Counted from the stretch's first letter, positions 33,198 through 41,037 are shown. The stretch is 41,331 nucleotides of DNA from an uncultured Oscillospiraceae bacterium (GCA_934486875.1 CAKSPU010000023.1:1-41331); one strand, 5' to 3'. The notes: generated by a model from the sequence alone, not told the origin. Numbers and translations are program-made.

Positions 33198-34475
33198 ATG
33201 CCCTCGGAAAAAGGACCAAAGCGCTGCAGCTTCTGCGGCAGACCCGAAACGGCAGCACAGAATATTTTTTCCGCCGGAGGAGCTAATATCTGCGACAGCT
33301 GTGTGATTTACTGCTACGAAATGCTTATGAACAATGAGCAGCTGGGATATATCCCCGATCCCGAACATTTTGACCGACTTGAAAAGAACACCGCACCCAA
33401 GGAGCTTAAGATAAAGAAGCCCTCTGAGATAAAGGCTGTTCTCGATGAATATGTTATCGGTCAGGATATGGCAAAGATCGCCCTTTCCGTTGCGGTTTAC
33501 AATCATTACAAGAGAATTGCTGCGGGAAGCAAGGAAGAGAAAAATGACGTTGAGCTCCAGAAATCAAACGTTATCCTCCTGGGTCCCACAGGCGTGGGCA
33601 AGACCCTTATTGCCTCCACTCTCGCAAAAATACTGGACGTTCCTTTTGCAATTGCCGATGCCACCACACTTACCGAGGCAGGCTATGTGGGCGATGACGT
33701 TGAAAATGTTCTTGTAAGACTTTTGCAGGCTGCGGATTATGATGTAAAGGCTGCCGAGCGTGGCATCATCTACATCGACGAGATAGACAAGATCGCAAGA
33801 AAATCCGAGAACACCTCCATTACCCGTGATGTAAGCGGCGAGGGTGTTCAGCAGGCACTTCTTAAGATCGTTGAGGGCACGGTTTCCAACGTTCCCCCCA
33901 ACGGCGGCAGAAAGCACCCCAATCAGGAATGCATTCAGGTCAACACAAAGAATATTCTCTTTATCTGCGGCGGTGCCTTTGACGGTCTCGAGCAGACTAT
34001 CAAAAAGCGCAAGGACTCCACAACTCTGGGCTTCGGCGCAGACATTAAGAGCAAGGCTGAAAAGGAGAAGAACATCTTTAAGGACGTTACTCCCCAAGAC
34101 CTTGTTAAATTCGGTATGGTTCCCGAGCTGGTGGGCAGACTTCCTGTTATCACCGTTCTTGATGAGCTTGACGAAGCAGCACTTGTAAGGATACTCACCG
34201 ACCCCAGGAATGCTCTTGTGAAGCAGTACAAGCACCTCTTCAAGCTTGATAATATTGACCTTGAATTTGAGGACAAGGCACTTACAGCTATTGCTGCCGA
34301 GGCTATCAAGCAGAAAACAGGCGCAAGAGGACTTCGTGCCATTGTTGAGGGCATACTTCAGGACACAATGTTCAATGCACCCTCCGATGATGACATTGAA
34401 AAGGTCATTGTAACCGAAAAATGCGTGACAGAAAAGGCTGCTCCCGAGATAGTTAAAAAATCGGATAAGAAATAA
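33198..34475 (+). CDS. clpX: ATP-dependent Clp protease ATPase subunit ClpX
   Basis: ClpX unfolds substrates and feeds them to ClpP. The 425-residue product has the N-terminal zinc-binding domain (C10, C13, C32, C35), the AAA+ module with Walker A GPTGVGKT (129-136) and Walker [10 protein letters not shown], sensor and pore-loop segments ([11 protein letters not shown]), and the ClpP-contacting IGF-like loop in the region following [18 protein letters not shown] lies upstream of the ATG. It ends just before the second MITE-like element and a terminator. Confidence 0.98.
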   Translation: MPSEKGPKRCSFCGRPETAAQNIFSAGGANICDSCVIYCYEMLMNNEQLGYIPDPEHFDRLEKNTAPKELKIKKPSEIKAVLDEYVIGQDMAKIALSVAVYNHYKRIAAGSKEEKNDVELQKSNVILLGPTGVGKTLIASTLAKILDVPFAIADATTLTEAGYVGDDVENVLVRLLQAADYDVKAAERGIIYIDEIDKIARKSENTSITRDVSGEGVQQALLKIVEGTVSNVPPNGGRKHPNQECIQVNTKNILFICGGAFDGLEQTIKKRKDSTTLGFGADIKSKAEKEKNIFKDVTPQDLVKFGMVPELVGRLPVITVLDELDEAALVRILTDPRNALVKQYKHLFKLDNIDLEFEDKALTAIAAEAIKQKTGARGLRAIVEGILQDTMFNAPSDDDIEKVIVTEKCVTEKAAPEIVKKSDKK

Positions 34476-34491
34476 GTCTGAATAGATTTTA

Positions 34492-34593
34492 ATACTAAGA
34501 ACCAATAAAAAACTGTACAAAAAATCGAGCATAATCTTGCATATATGGATTATGCGATGATTTTTTGTCTACAGTTTTATTGGTTATTAGTAT
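34492..34593. mobile_element. MITE-like inverted-repeat element (copy 2)
   Basis: This 102-bp non-coding element folds almost end to end. The left arm from ATACTAA (34492) is mirrored by the right arm ending TTAGTAT (34593), with matching blocks AACCAATAAAA, CTGT(AG)ACAAAAAATC and GCATAATC; arms are about 46 bp around a loop near 34535-34550. Its termini and the ACAAAA-ATCG block match the element at 5863-6021, though the interior is shorter and different. The ends read TA-CTAA...TTAG-TA. It sits between the clpX stop and its terminator. Confidence 0.7.
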
Positions 34594-34597
34594 AAAA

Positions 34598-34629
34598 GCC
34601 CCCCGAACGCTTCGGAGGGCTTTATTTTT
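34598..34629 (+). terminator. clpX terminator
   Basis: GCCCCCCGAA (34598-34607) pairs with TTCGGAGGGC (34611-34620) with one mismatch, followed by TTTATTTTT. The MITE-like element has apparently inserted between the gene and this terminator. Confidence 0.8.
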
Positions 34630-34637
34630 ATGAAAAC

Positions 34638-34666
34638 TTGACATAAGCGGCGAAAAATATTATAAT
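34638..34666 (+). promoter_or_regulatory. Promoter of the GH3 lipoprotein gene
   Basis: A perfect TTGACA (34638-34643) and a perfect TATAAT (34661-34666) are 17 bp apart. Confidence 0.8.
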
Positions 34667-34702
34667 AAAGATAAATTCATCAATATTTAAGGACTGATAT
34701 TT

Positions 34703-35950
34703 TTGAAGCTGAAAAAAATTATTTCTGCCGTATGTGCGGCGCTGATGTTCACAGGCTGCGCCGAGTCGATTGGGGAAATTATCGAAAATGATGCCAATAT
34801 CGGCAAGAATGCCCCTGCGGTAAACGGAACCATCGGGGATATAAACGCAATAAACGAAGAAGCCGCAAAGACCGAAACGGAGTTTGAAAGTGAAGAGGAC
34901 AAGGCTGAGAAAGCCGCCAGGGAACGCCTTGACAAGCTAAGTAAAAGGGCTGATGACCTGCTGTCACAAATGACTGCCGAGGAAAAGGTCGGACAGGTCA
35001 TACTTGCAAGAATGCCCTCATCACCCGCCGATGAAATGGCAGCATATCAGTACGGAGGCTATACCCTTTACGGAAATGACTTTAAAAACAGCGACCCCGA
35101 GGGCATATCCGCACTCACCGCTGAAATTTCCGAAGCCGCAAAGATATCCCCATTTTTTGCCGTTGACGAAGAGGGCGGAACGGTTGTCAGGGTCAGCGCA
35201 TATACACAGTACCGTGACGAGCCCTTTTCATCTCCCCAGCTCCTTTACAGCCGTGGAGGAAAAGAGCTTCTTGAAATGGACACCGAGGAAAAAGCAAAGC
35301 TCCTCACATCAATGGGCATAAACCTTAATCTTGCCCCCGTTGCGGACATTTCCGCCGACCAGTCAAGCTACATTTATCCCCGAACAATGGGTCAGGGTCC
35401 GGAAGGCACTGCCGAGGGCATTGCGGCAATTGTGAAAACTGCCACCGACAATGGTCTTGCTTCCTGCCTTAAGCATTTCCCGGGCTACGGCGAAAATACC
35501 GACACACACAAGGACACCGCCCACGACAGCCGTGAGCTTTACGAGTTCTATAACCGTGATTTTGTACCATTTGAAGCGGGCATCAACGCCGATACGGAGA
35601 AAATTCCCGCTGTAATGGTGGGTCACACGGTCTATGACCTCATTGACCCCGATGTTCCCGCATCGCTCTCCCCCGTTATCCACGAGACACTCCGTGACAA
35701 GCTGGGCTTTGACGGCGTTGTTATCACCGATGACCTTGGAATGGACGCAATACAGAATTATTCGTCGGAAAGCTCGGTTTACGTTCAGGCGCTCCTTGCG
35801 GATAACGATATGCTCTGCGTCACCGACTCTCAGACCGCTTACAATGACATTCTTGCGGCTTACAACAGCGGCGATATCACCGATGATATCCTTGACGCTC
35901 ACGTTAAAAGGATTCTTATTATGAAGCTGGAATATGATATTATCAAGTAA
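34703..35950 (+). CDS. NagZ-like family 3 glycoside hydrolase, lipoprotein
   Basis: The 415-residue product has a lipoprotein signal peptide with lipobox FTGC (Cys19), a linker of about 60 residues rich in Glu, Asn and Ala, then a GH3 catalytic domain of the beta-N-acetylglucosaminidase (NagZ) kind. Seen are KHFPGYG (257-263) with the DTH (267-269) general acid/base histidine loop, and ITDDLGM (341-347) with the likely nucleophile Asp343. It probably trims N-acetylglucosamine from muropeptides at the cell surface. The start is TTG at 34703, behind AAGGA, because the signal peptide begins there. The stop codon lies within a 19-bp tandem repeat. Confidence 0.88.
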   Translation: MKLKKIISAVCAALMFTGCAESIGEIIENDANIGKNAPAVNGTIGDINAINEEAAKTETEFESEEDKAEKAARERLDKLSKRADDLLSQMTAEEKVGQVILARMPSSPADEMAAYQYGGYTLYGNDFKNSDPEGISALTAEISEAAKISPFFAVDEEGGTVVRVSAYTQYRDEPFSSPQLLYSRGGKELLEMDTEEKAKLLTSMGINLNLAPVADISADQSSYIYPRTMGQGPEGTAEGIAAIVKTATDNGLASCLKHFPGYGENTDTHKDTAHDSRELYEFYNRDFVPFEAGINADTEKIPAVMVGHTVYDLIDPDVPASLSPVIHETLRDKLGFDGVVITDDLGMDAIQNYSSESSVYVQALLADNDMLCVTDSQTAYNDILAAYNSGDITDDILDAHVKRILIMKLEYDIIK

Positions 35951-35992
35951 TATTGATATTATCAAGTAATATCGGTATTATCACACAATACC
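35936..35992. repeat. 19-bp tandem repeat at the end of the GH3 gene
   Basis: GATATTATCAAGTAATAT plus one base occurs twice in tandem (35936-35954 and 35955-35973) with a third, partial copy after it. The first unit contains the GH3 stop codon, so the repeat duplicates the gene's last codons. GGTATT (35974-35979) and AATACC (35987-35992) form a small hairpin over the convergent padR stop. Confidence 0.75.
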
Positions 35993-36295
35993 AATTTTCC
36001 CCACAGCCGCAACCGTGCTTTTCCACATTTCCGTCATTGCGGCAAGCTCCTCCCGTCCCTTGGGAGTTATGCGGTAATATTTTCTCTGAGGTCCTCCCGA
36101 AACCGTGCCCGTGTAGCTTTCCGTGCTGCCGTCGGCACTGAGCCTGCGGAGAACGGCATATACGGTGCTCTCGCTTATTTCGGGAAAAGCTTCAGTCATA
36201 CGCTTCATTATCTCATAGCCGTACATATCATCGTCCGTGCAGATGTGGAGGATACACATTTCCAGAACGCCTTTTTTCATCTGTCCCTTATCCAT
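35981..36295 (-). CDS. PadR-family transcriptional regulator
   Basis: The 104-residue protein is a PadR-type winged helix: KKGVLEMCILHICTDDDMYGYEIMKRM, then SESTVYAVLRRLSADG, and PQRKYYRITPKGREEL in the wing, with a short C-terminal dimerization helix. Members usually repress genes for transporters or membrane stress proteins. AAAGGTG precedes the ATG by 7 bases. The start overlaps the end of the HAAS-protein gene by 8 bases. Elsewhere the PadR gene usually comes first; here it is second. The repeats in the shared promoter are its likely target (inference). Confidence 0.9.
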   Translation of the reverse strand: MDKGQMKKGVLEMCILHICTDDDMYGYEIMKRMTEAFPEISESTVYAVLRRLSADGSTESYTGTVSGGPQRKYYRITPKGREELAAMTEMWKSTVAAVGKIGIV

Positions 36296-37283
36296 TGCTT
36301 TTCACCTTTCTGCGGATAAGATAAATGTCAGCCGCCGCCGACAGAATCACCGTTCCCACCACCGCAATTATCAGTGACACAGGGACAAGCTTCAAAATAC
36401 TTCCCACAGGCATACTCGGGTCAATGGCTCTGAGTATGCCTCTTTCTTTGCTGAGTATCATCATAATGCCCATAACTGCGTACATACAGGGCAGGGTCAG
36501 CCTGTCTCTCCTTACAGCAAGGGTGACAAACACCAATGCCATAGCTGCAAATAAGGTTGTGATGAAAATGTTCAGGAATTTACTGCGGTACATTATCTGC
36601 ATCATTTCATAGCTCATATCGCTATCTGTAAAATGCCGCTCTATAATGTGAAAAGCCGAATATACCATAAAGCCGATAATTACTGCGGATATTACACCGC
36701 CGCATATGGGAACTGCCGCACCGAAGCGTGACACCCTCACAGACAGCACCGCACATACGGACATAGCCGCCGTTACAGCGGTCAATGCGGCACTCAGCCC
36801 CATAAGCACCGCTTCATTGCAGGCTAAAACCCCATCGGCAAGCCTACCGAAAATAAAAACACCCGCAGCAGACAATATCACCGCAATAAGCGACAGCATT
36901 GAGGGCTTTTTACCCGTAAGCCCTGTCAGCTTTCCGTCCTCAAGCATAAGCAGGAGACCTATGGGCACAAGGGGCATTATAAATGTGCTGTCATAGGTGT
37001 TGCCCCACAGAAAGCACAGCGCCGCCACGGTAATGACAATAAAGATCGCCGCCTTTGCAAAAGCTCTGCCGTTATCGGGAGATATGCCGTGCTCGCTCAG
37101 GATATTCCTTGCGGCATCGGCGGGGGTGCCGAGGGAGATGCATATCTCTCCCTCGCTCCTGCCGTCTGCCATACCGTCCGCAAAGACCTCCGAAATGTCC
37201 CCCGCAATGTCATTTATCTCCCCCGAAGAAAGGGAAAATCTCAGCTTGGAGCGCAGCTTTCTGATGTACTCGTCTTTTGTCAT
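36288..37283 (-). CDS. HAAS/DUF1700-domain membrane protein
   Basis: The 331-residue product begins with a HAAS (DUF1700) domain (residues 1-62: MTKDEYIRKLRSKL, GRSEGEICISLGTPADAARNIL), which is typical of proteins partnered with PadR regulators. It is followed by about seven or eight transmembrane helices in the rest. The function is unknown, but such pairs are thought to sense or adjust envelope conditions. AAAGGTTGGG precedes the ATG. It is the first gene of the two-gene unit with the PadR regulator. Confidence 0.85.
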   Translation of the reverse strand: MTKDEYIRKLRSKLRFSLSSGEINDIAGDISEVFADGMADGRSEGEICISLGTPADAARNILSEHGISPDNGRAFAKAAIFIVITVAALCFLWGNTYDSTFIMPLVPIGLLLMLEDGKLTGLTGKKPSMLSLIAVILSAAGVFIFGRLADGVLACNEAVLMGLSAALTAVTAAMSVCAVLSVRVSRFGAAVPICGGVISAVIIGFMVYSAFHIIERHFTDSDMSYEMMQIMYRSKFLNIFITTLFAAMALVFVTLAVRRDRLTLPCMYAVMGIMMILSKERGILRAIDPSMPVGSILKLVPVSLIIAVVGTVILSAAADIYLIRRKVKSNG

Positions 37284-37305
37284 AGCTATCCCAACCTTTC
37301 TGTTG

Positions 37306-37367
37306 TACTGTTTATTACACAGTAGTTATCTTGCCTTAATAATAACACACTACTGTTTAAAAGTCAA
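37306..37367 (-). promoter_or_regulatory. Promoter and operator-like repeats of the HAAS-padR unit
   Basis: On the minus strand TTGACT (37362-37367) and TATTAT (37339-37344) are 17 bp apart. TACTGT (37306-37311) is mirrored by ACAGTA (37319-37324), and a further TACTGT (37351-37356) sits in the promoter spacer. The three half-sites suggest binding of the PadR protein around its own promoter. Confidence 0.6.
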
Positions 37368-37430
37368 TAGTTTTACGGAACATTTTGCATATATTTATAT
37401 ACATATCAATATGCAATTTAGGAATATGTA

Positions 37431-37478
37431 TTGACGTGAACAGCAAAATATGTTATCATATGAACAGATGAACATATG
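37431..37478 (+). promoter_or_regulatory. Promoter and ArsR-type operator of the metal cassette
   Basis: TTGACG (37431-37436) and TATCAT (37454-37459) are 17 bp apart. CATATG occurs at 37457-37462 and 37473-37478 with ATGAACA repeated between them, overlapping the -10 box and transcript start. This TGAACA/ATATG composition is typical of SmtB/ArsR-family operators, and the ArsR protein is encoded in the same unit. Confidence 0.6.
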
Positions 37479-37508
37479 AAAGATATTTCACGAAAGCAGG
37501 TGACGCAG

Positions 37509-38129
37509 ATGAGTTCATTCTGGGATAAATTTTCAGGGCTTTACGATCTGTCTGAGCTTCTGAACTTCAATGTGAACAAACAGATGTGCAGAGCGGTGGA
37601 GGAGCAAGTTCCGAAAGGCGTTGCCGTACTTGACTGTGCCGCAGGAACGGGAATGCTCTCTATGGCGGCTGCGAAGAATGCAAAGAAAGTCATATGCACC
37701 GATGTTTCCGGAAATATGCTTATCGAGGCTATGAAAAAAGCACGCCGCAAGGGTATTTACAACATCGCCTTTGCAAAGCGTGACATCACAAACCTTAAAG
37801 ACAGAGACAACACCTATGATGTTGTTATCGCAGGAAATGTTCTTCATCTTTTAAACGACCCCTCAAAGGCTTTTTCCGAGCTTGTTAGGGTCACAAAAAA
37901 GGGCGGAAGGATAATCATTCCCACATATCTTGTAAGAGAATCGAGCCTGTTTTTCAGAGCCTGCATCGGCATTTACAAGCTTATGGGCTTTTCTCCGAGC
38001 GAGGATATGAACACCGAGGATTATCTTGATCTTATTGCCGAAAATGCCGAGAAAAACGGCTGTATGGAATACAGCACAAGGCTGCTGACGGGAAATATCC
38101 CCGCAGGCTTTGCCGTGATAAAGAAGTGA
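37509..38129 (+). CDS. Class I SAM-dependent methyltransferase
   Basis: The 206-residue product has the Rossmann SAM-binding signature: motif I VLDCAAGTGMLSMAAA (about 38-53), the acidic residue of motif II ICTDVSGNML, and VIAGNVLHLL of motif IV. The acceptor is unknown; it looks generically UbiE-like and lacks the paired cysteines expected of arsenite methyltransferases. I chose the ATG at 37509, after AGGTG; an ATG at 37476 lacks a ribosome binding site. It is the first gene of the cassette and its stop is 10 bases before the arsR start, so it is under the same predicted operator. Confidence 0.85.
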   Translation: MSSFWDKFSGLYDLSELLNFNVNKQMCRAVEEQVPKGVAVLDCAAGTGMLSMAAAKNAKKVICTDVSGNMLIEAMKKARRKGIYNIAFAKRDITNLKDRDNTYDVVIAGNVLHLLNDPSKAFSELVRVTKKGGRIIIPTYLVRESSLFFRACIGIYKLMGFSPSEDMNTEDYLDLIAENAEKNGCMEYSTRLLTGNIPAGFAVIKK

Positions 38130-38139
38130 GGTGGAAATA

Positions 38140-38487
38140 ATGGACGTTAAGGACGAATTTCTCGTTATCCACGAGGACGTTGTGGAAAAGGTGAAATCAG
38201 AGCTCCCCCCCGATGAGATACTCTACGACCTGGCAGAGCTTTTCAAGGTTTTCGGCGACACCACAAGAATACGCATTCTTTACGCACTCTTTGAATCTGA
38301 GCTTTGCGTAAACGATATGGCGCAGCTTTTAGGTCTCAGTCAGACCGCAGTTTCACATCAGCTGAGAGTGCTTAAAAACAACAAGCTGGTGCGTTTCAGA
38401 AAAGAAGGCAAGATCGTGTTTTATTCCCTCGATGATGACCACGTAAGGAGCATCATCGAAATGGGTATGGAGCACGTTGAAGAATAA
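38140..38487 (+). CDS. ArsR/SmtB-family metal-responsive repressor
   Basis: The 115-residue winged-helix protein has ELFKVFGDTTRIRILYALFE, ELCVNDMAQLLGLSQTAVSHQLRVLK (recognition helix) and a wing. The C-terminal helix carries D99-x-H101 and H112-x-x-E115, the exact spacing of the alpha-5 zinc site of SmtB/CzrA. A single Cys (C56) sits in the place of the CadC/ArsR alpha-3 cysteines (ELCVND rather than ELCVCD). This points to zinc (or cobalt) sensing. The ATG at 38140 follows GAGGTG; an upstream GTG (38131) is less likely. Confidence 0.92.
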   Translation: MDVKDEFLVIHEDVVEKVKSELPPDEILYDLAELFKVFGDTTRIRILYALFESELCVNDMAQLLGLSQTAVSHQLRVLKNNKLVRFRKEGKIVFYSLDDDHVRSIIEMGMEHVEE

Positions 38488-38513
38488 TCAACTGTTTAAA
38501 GGAGAATGTTATT

Positions 38514-38732
38514 ATGAAAAAGGTATTCAAGCTTCAGGATCTCGACTGCGCAAACTGCGCCAAGAAAATGGAAAACGCTATCAACAAGCTGGACGGCGTT
38601 GAGTCCGCAACCGTAAGCTTTATTTCCCAGAAGCTCACTATCACAGCCGATGATGCCCGCTTTGACGACATTATGAAGCAGGTCGTCAAGGAATGCAGCA
38701 AGATAGAGCCGGACTGCACCATTGTAATGTAA
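38514..38732 (+). CDS. Heavy-metal-associated (HMA) domain protein
   Basis: The 72-residue protein is a single ferredoxin-like HMA domain with the metal-binding CxxC in DCANCAKKM (C12, C15). It may carry a soft or borderline metal (Zn2+, Cd2+ or Cu+) to a transporter. The ATPase encoded 41 bases downstream lacks the N-terminal HMA domain common in this family, so this looks like that domain as a separate protein. AAAGGAG precedes the ATG. Confidence 0.9.
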   Translation: MKKVFKLQDLDCANCAKKMENAINKLDGVESATVSFISQKLTITADDARFDDIMKQVVKECSKIEPDCTIVM

Positions 38733-38772
38733 TATTTTTGGTGCAGACATATTTAGGAAAGGAACCCTCACT

Positions 38773-40611
38773 ATGACCAAAAAGCAGAAAAAAAGCCTTG
38801 TAAGGATAATCATAAGCTTTGTTATCCTTGTGGCTGAAATGATATTTTTCAAGGTTTCGGGTCTTGATATAGGCGTATGGGAGCTTGCTTTTTTCCTCAT
38901 TCCATACCTGATAATCGGTTACGATATCCTGCGAAAAGCATTCCTCGGAATAATTCATTTGCAGTTTTTTGACGAGAGCTTTCTTATGACCGTTGCCACA
39001 ATCGGCGCATTCGCAACAGGCGAATATGCAGAGGGCACGGCGGTAATGCTTTTCTATCAGGTGGGCGAGCTTTTCCAGTCCTGCGCCGTAAGCAAATCAA
39101 GAAAATCCATTTCCGAGCTTATGGATATCCGTCCCGATTACGCAAATATCGAGGACGAAAACGGCAATCTTGTTCAGGTAGATCCCGAAGAGGTGGCTGT
39201 GGGAACTGTCATCACCGTTAAGGCAGGCGAGAAGATCCCCCTTGACGGAACCGTTGTATCGGGCAGCTCCACTGTTGATACGTCTGCGCTCACAGGCGAA
39301 TCCGTTCCCCGTGATGTTTGTGAGGGCGGCGAGGTCATAAGCGGCTGCGTCAATATAAGCGGCACGGTAAAAGTGCGAGTAGATAAGGCGTTTCACGATT
39401 CGACGGTTGCTAAAATTTTGGACCTTGTAGAAAATGCGTCTTCTCAAAAGTCAAAGACCGAAAATTTTATAACCAAGTTCGCAAAATATTATACGCCTAT
39501 AGTCGTGGGCGTGGCGGTGCTTCTGGCGATAATACCGGGAATAATAACAAAGGACTTTGCCACGTGGGTATACAGGGCACTTTCGTTTTTGGTAGTATCT
39601 TGTCCGTGTGCGCTCGTTATATCGATTCCGCTCGGATTTTTTGCCGGCATAGGCGGAGCATCGAAAAAGGGTATTCTCATAAAGGGCAGCAGCTACCTGG
39701 AAAAATTCGCTGCGACAAACGTATTTGTGTTCGATAAGACCGGTACGCTTACTAAAGGCAACTTTACCGTGAGCAACGTTTTTCCGGCCGAAAACAGAGA
39801 GGAGATATTGCGCCTTGCGTCCGTTGCAGAAAAAGGAAGTAATCATCCCATAGCCAAGTCCATCACCGAGGCATACGGCAAAGATATACCGGACGGATAC
39901 ACGGTAGAAGAAATTTCCGGACACGGAATCATAGCTCGAGGCGAATGCGAAATAGCGTGCGGAAACGCAAAACTTATGCGCAGGGAAGGAATCGAATTCG
40001 AAGAAACGAACGAAATCGGTACTGTTGTATACGTGGCTAAAAATAAAAAGTTCGTGGGAAGTATTCTCATTGCCGACGAGATAAAAGCCGACGCAAAAGA
40101 AACTATAAAGGCGCTTAACGAAGGCGGGGCAAAGACTATAATGCTCACCGGCGATAACGCAAGAATTGCCGGCGGCGTGGCAGAGGAATTAGGATTAAGC
40201 GACTACAAGGCTTCGCTTTTGCCGCAAGATAAGGTAGCCGAGACGGAAAAACTCATCAATAACAAAAAGAGTAATGAAGTGGTTTGCTTTGTAGGCGACG
40301 GAATCAACGACGCTCCCGTGCTTATGCGTTCGGATATAGGGGTTGCGATGGGCGGAGTAGGCTCCGACGCAGCAATAGAAGCGGCTGACATCGTGCTCAT
40401 GAACGATAATTTAAGCGGAATTATGACGGCGAAACGCATATCTGCTAAGACTATGCGCATAGTAAAACAAAATATCTGGCTTGCGCTTGCGGTAAAGATA
40501 GGTATACTCGTTTTGGCTGCATGCGGTATCGCAAATATGTGGTTGGCTGTGTTTGGCGACGTAGGCGTGGCAGTACTTGCGATACTTAATTCCATGAGAG
40601 CGAGATATTAG
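38773..40611 (+). CDS. cadA: P1B-type heavy-metal ATPase (Zn/Cd type), mosaic gene
   Basis: The 612-residue product is a complete metal-exporting P-type ATPase without N-terminal HMA domain. Motifs are TGES (174-177), CPC (277-279) in the membrane, DKTGT (321-325) with the phosphorylated Asp321, the SNHP motif, and GDGIND (508-513). A late Asp in the last-helix region (GDVGVAVLAILNSMR) fits the Zn2+/Cd2+/Pb2+ (CadA/ZntA) subgroup rather than copper. Codon use changes sharply at about residue 190-200 (39340-39380): before it Pro is CCC and Gln CAG as elsewhere in the window; after it CCG, CAA, CGA, TTG and ATA are frequent. The frame stays intact. This is recombination between homologues or an assembly join. 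Confidence 0.93.
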   Translation: MTKKQKKSLVRIIISFVILVAEMIFFKVSGLDIGVWELAFFLIPYLIIGYDILRKAFLGIIHLQFFDESFLMTVATIGAFATGEYAEGTAVMLFYQVGELFQSCAVSKSRKSISELMDIRPDYANIEDENGNLVQVDPEEVAVGTVITVKAGEKIPLDGTVVSGSSTVDTSALTGESVPRDVCEGGEVISGCVNISGTVKVRVDKAFHDSTVAKILDLVENASSQKSKTENFITKFAKYYTPIVVGVAVLLAIIPGIITKDFATWVYRALSFLVVSCPCALVISIPLGFFAGIGGASKKGILIKGSSYLEKFAATNVFVFDKTGTLTKGNFTVSNVFPAENREEILRLASVAEKGSNHPIAKSITEAYGKDIPDGYTVEEISGHGIIARGECEIACGNAKLMRREGIEFEETNEIGTVVYVAKNKKFVGSILIADEIKADAKETIKALNEGGAKTIMLTGDNARIAGGVAEELGLSDYKASLLPQDKVAETEKLINNKKSNEVVCFVGDGINDAPVLMRSDIGVAMGGVGSDAAIEAADIVLMNDNLSGIMTAKRISAKTMRIVKQNIWLALAVKIGILVLAACGIANMWLAVFGDVGVAVLAILNSMRARY

Positions 40612-40626
40612 TAGACAAAAAACAAA

Positions 40627-40699
40627 AACGGTTGCGTATAAATGCGATTTGCAAGGTACGATTGTATTTGCAGACGCATCTGTGCGTAGCCGTTTTTTT
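40627..40699 (+). terminator. Long-stem terminator after the metal ATPase
   Basis: AACGG (40627-40631) pairs with CCGTT (40690-40694), and the arms continue with ATGCG/CGCAT and TTGCAA/TTGCA blocks to about 30 bp per arm, followed by TTTTTTT. Its style differs from the short GC-rich terminators in the rest of the window. Confidence 0.75.
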
Positions 40700-40741
40700 G
40701 TATGCGTAAGATAGTTGTGCGTCAGGCAGGGTGCGCCTATG

Positions 40742-40945
40742 CTAAAACGTAGTTGTGGAAGAATCGGAAGCGGAAGTTCTGTTGTCGGAGAAACTCAGGA
40801 GCAGTACAGTCAATATTATTTGGTTAAGATTGCCCGAAAGCGAGCAGTGGCTGCTGCCGGACGTATTTTCGCCGTTAGAATCATCGTAGCCGTTTATGAC
40901 GAGTAGAAGTATAAGAAGAAGCCTGAAAATGTCGTTTTGAGCCAT
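40742..40945 (-). CDS. Small hydrophobic hypothetical protein
   Basis: The 67-residue ORF begins MAQNDIFRLLLILLLVING and has a second hydrophobic patch (LNQIILTVLLLSF) between Ser/Asn-rich stretches. CGGAGG lies 4 bases before the ATG, which supports expression. Small Leu-rich proteins of this kind occur in Clostridia, with unknown roles. It lies in the part of the window with foreign codon style and is divergent from the arsR gene at the edge. A 63-residue plus-strand ORF overlaps it but has no ribosome binding site. Confidence 0.5.
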   Translation of the reverse strand: MAQNDIFRLLLILLLVINGYDDSNGENTSGSSHCSLSGNLNQIILTVLLLSFSDNRTSASDSSTTTF

Positions 40946-41009
40946 ATTGCCTCCGTTTCGACCTTAAAAATCAATACTTACATATATGCGACATAATGCG
41001 CAAACGTGC

Positions 41010-41037
41010 ATATGTTATTATGCTCGTATGAACATAT
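41010..41037 (+). promoter_or_regulatory. Promoter and ArsR-type operator over the start of the edge arsR
   Basis: ATATGTT (41010-41016) is the exact reverse complement of AACATAT (41031-41037). Between them TATTAT (41016-41021) is a -10 box placed so that the transcript would begin at or within a base or two of the ATG at 41028. The operator-like repeat therefore covers both promoter and start codon. Confidence 0.5.

Noticed and set aside
34492..34593. CRISPR array or phage attachment site at the inverted-repeat elements
   Set aside because: There are only single inverted structures, with no regular direct repeats and spacers, no tRNA and no integrase.
40715..40906. 63-residue plus-strand open frame
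   Set aside because: It lacks a ribosome binding site, and the overlapping minus-strand frame has a good one with a plausible small-protein composition.
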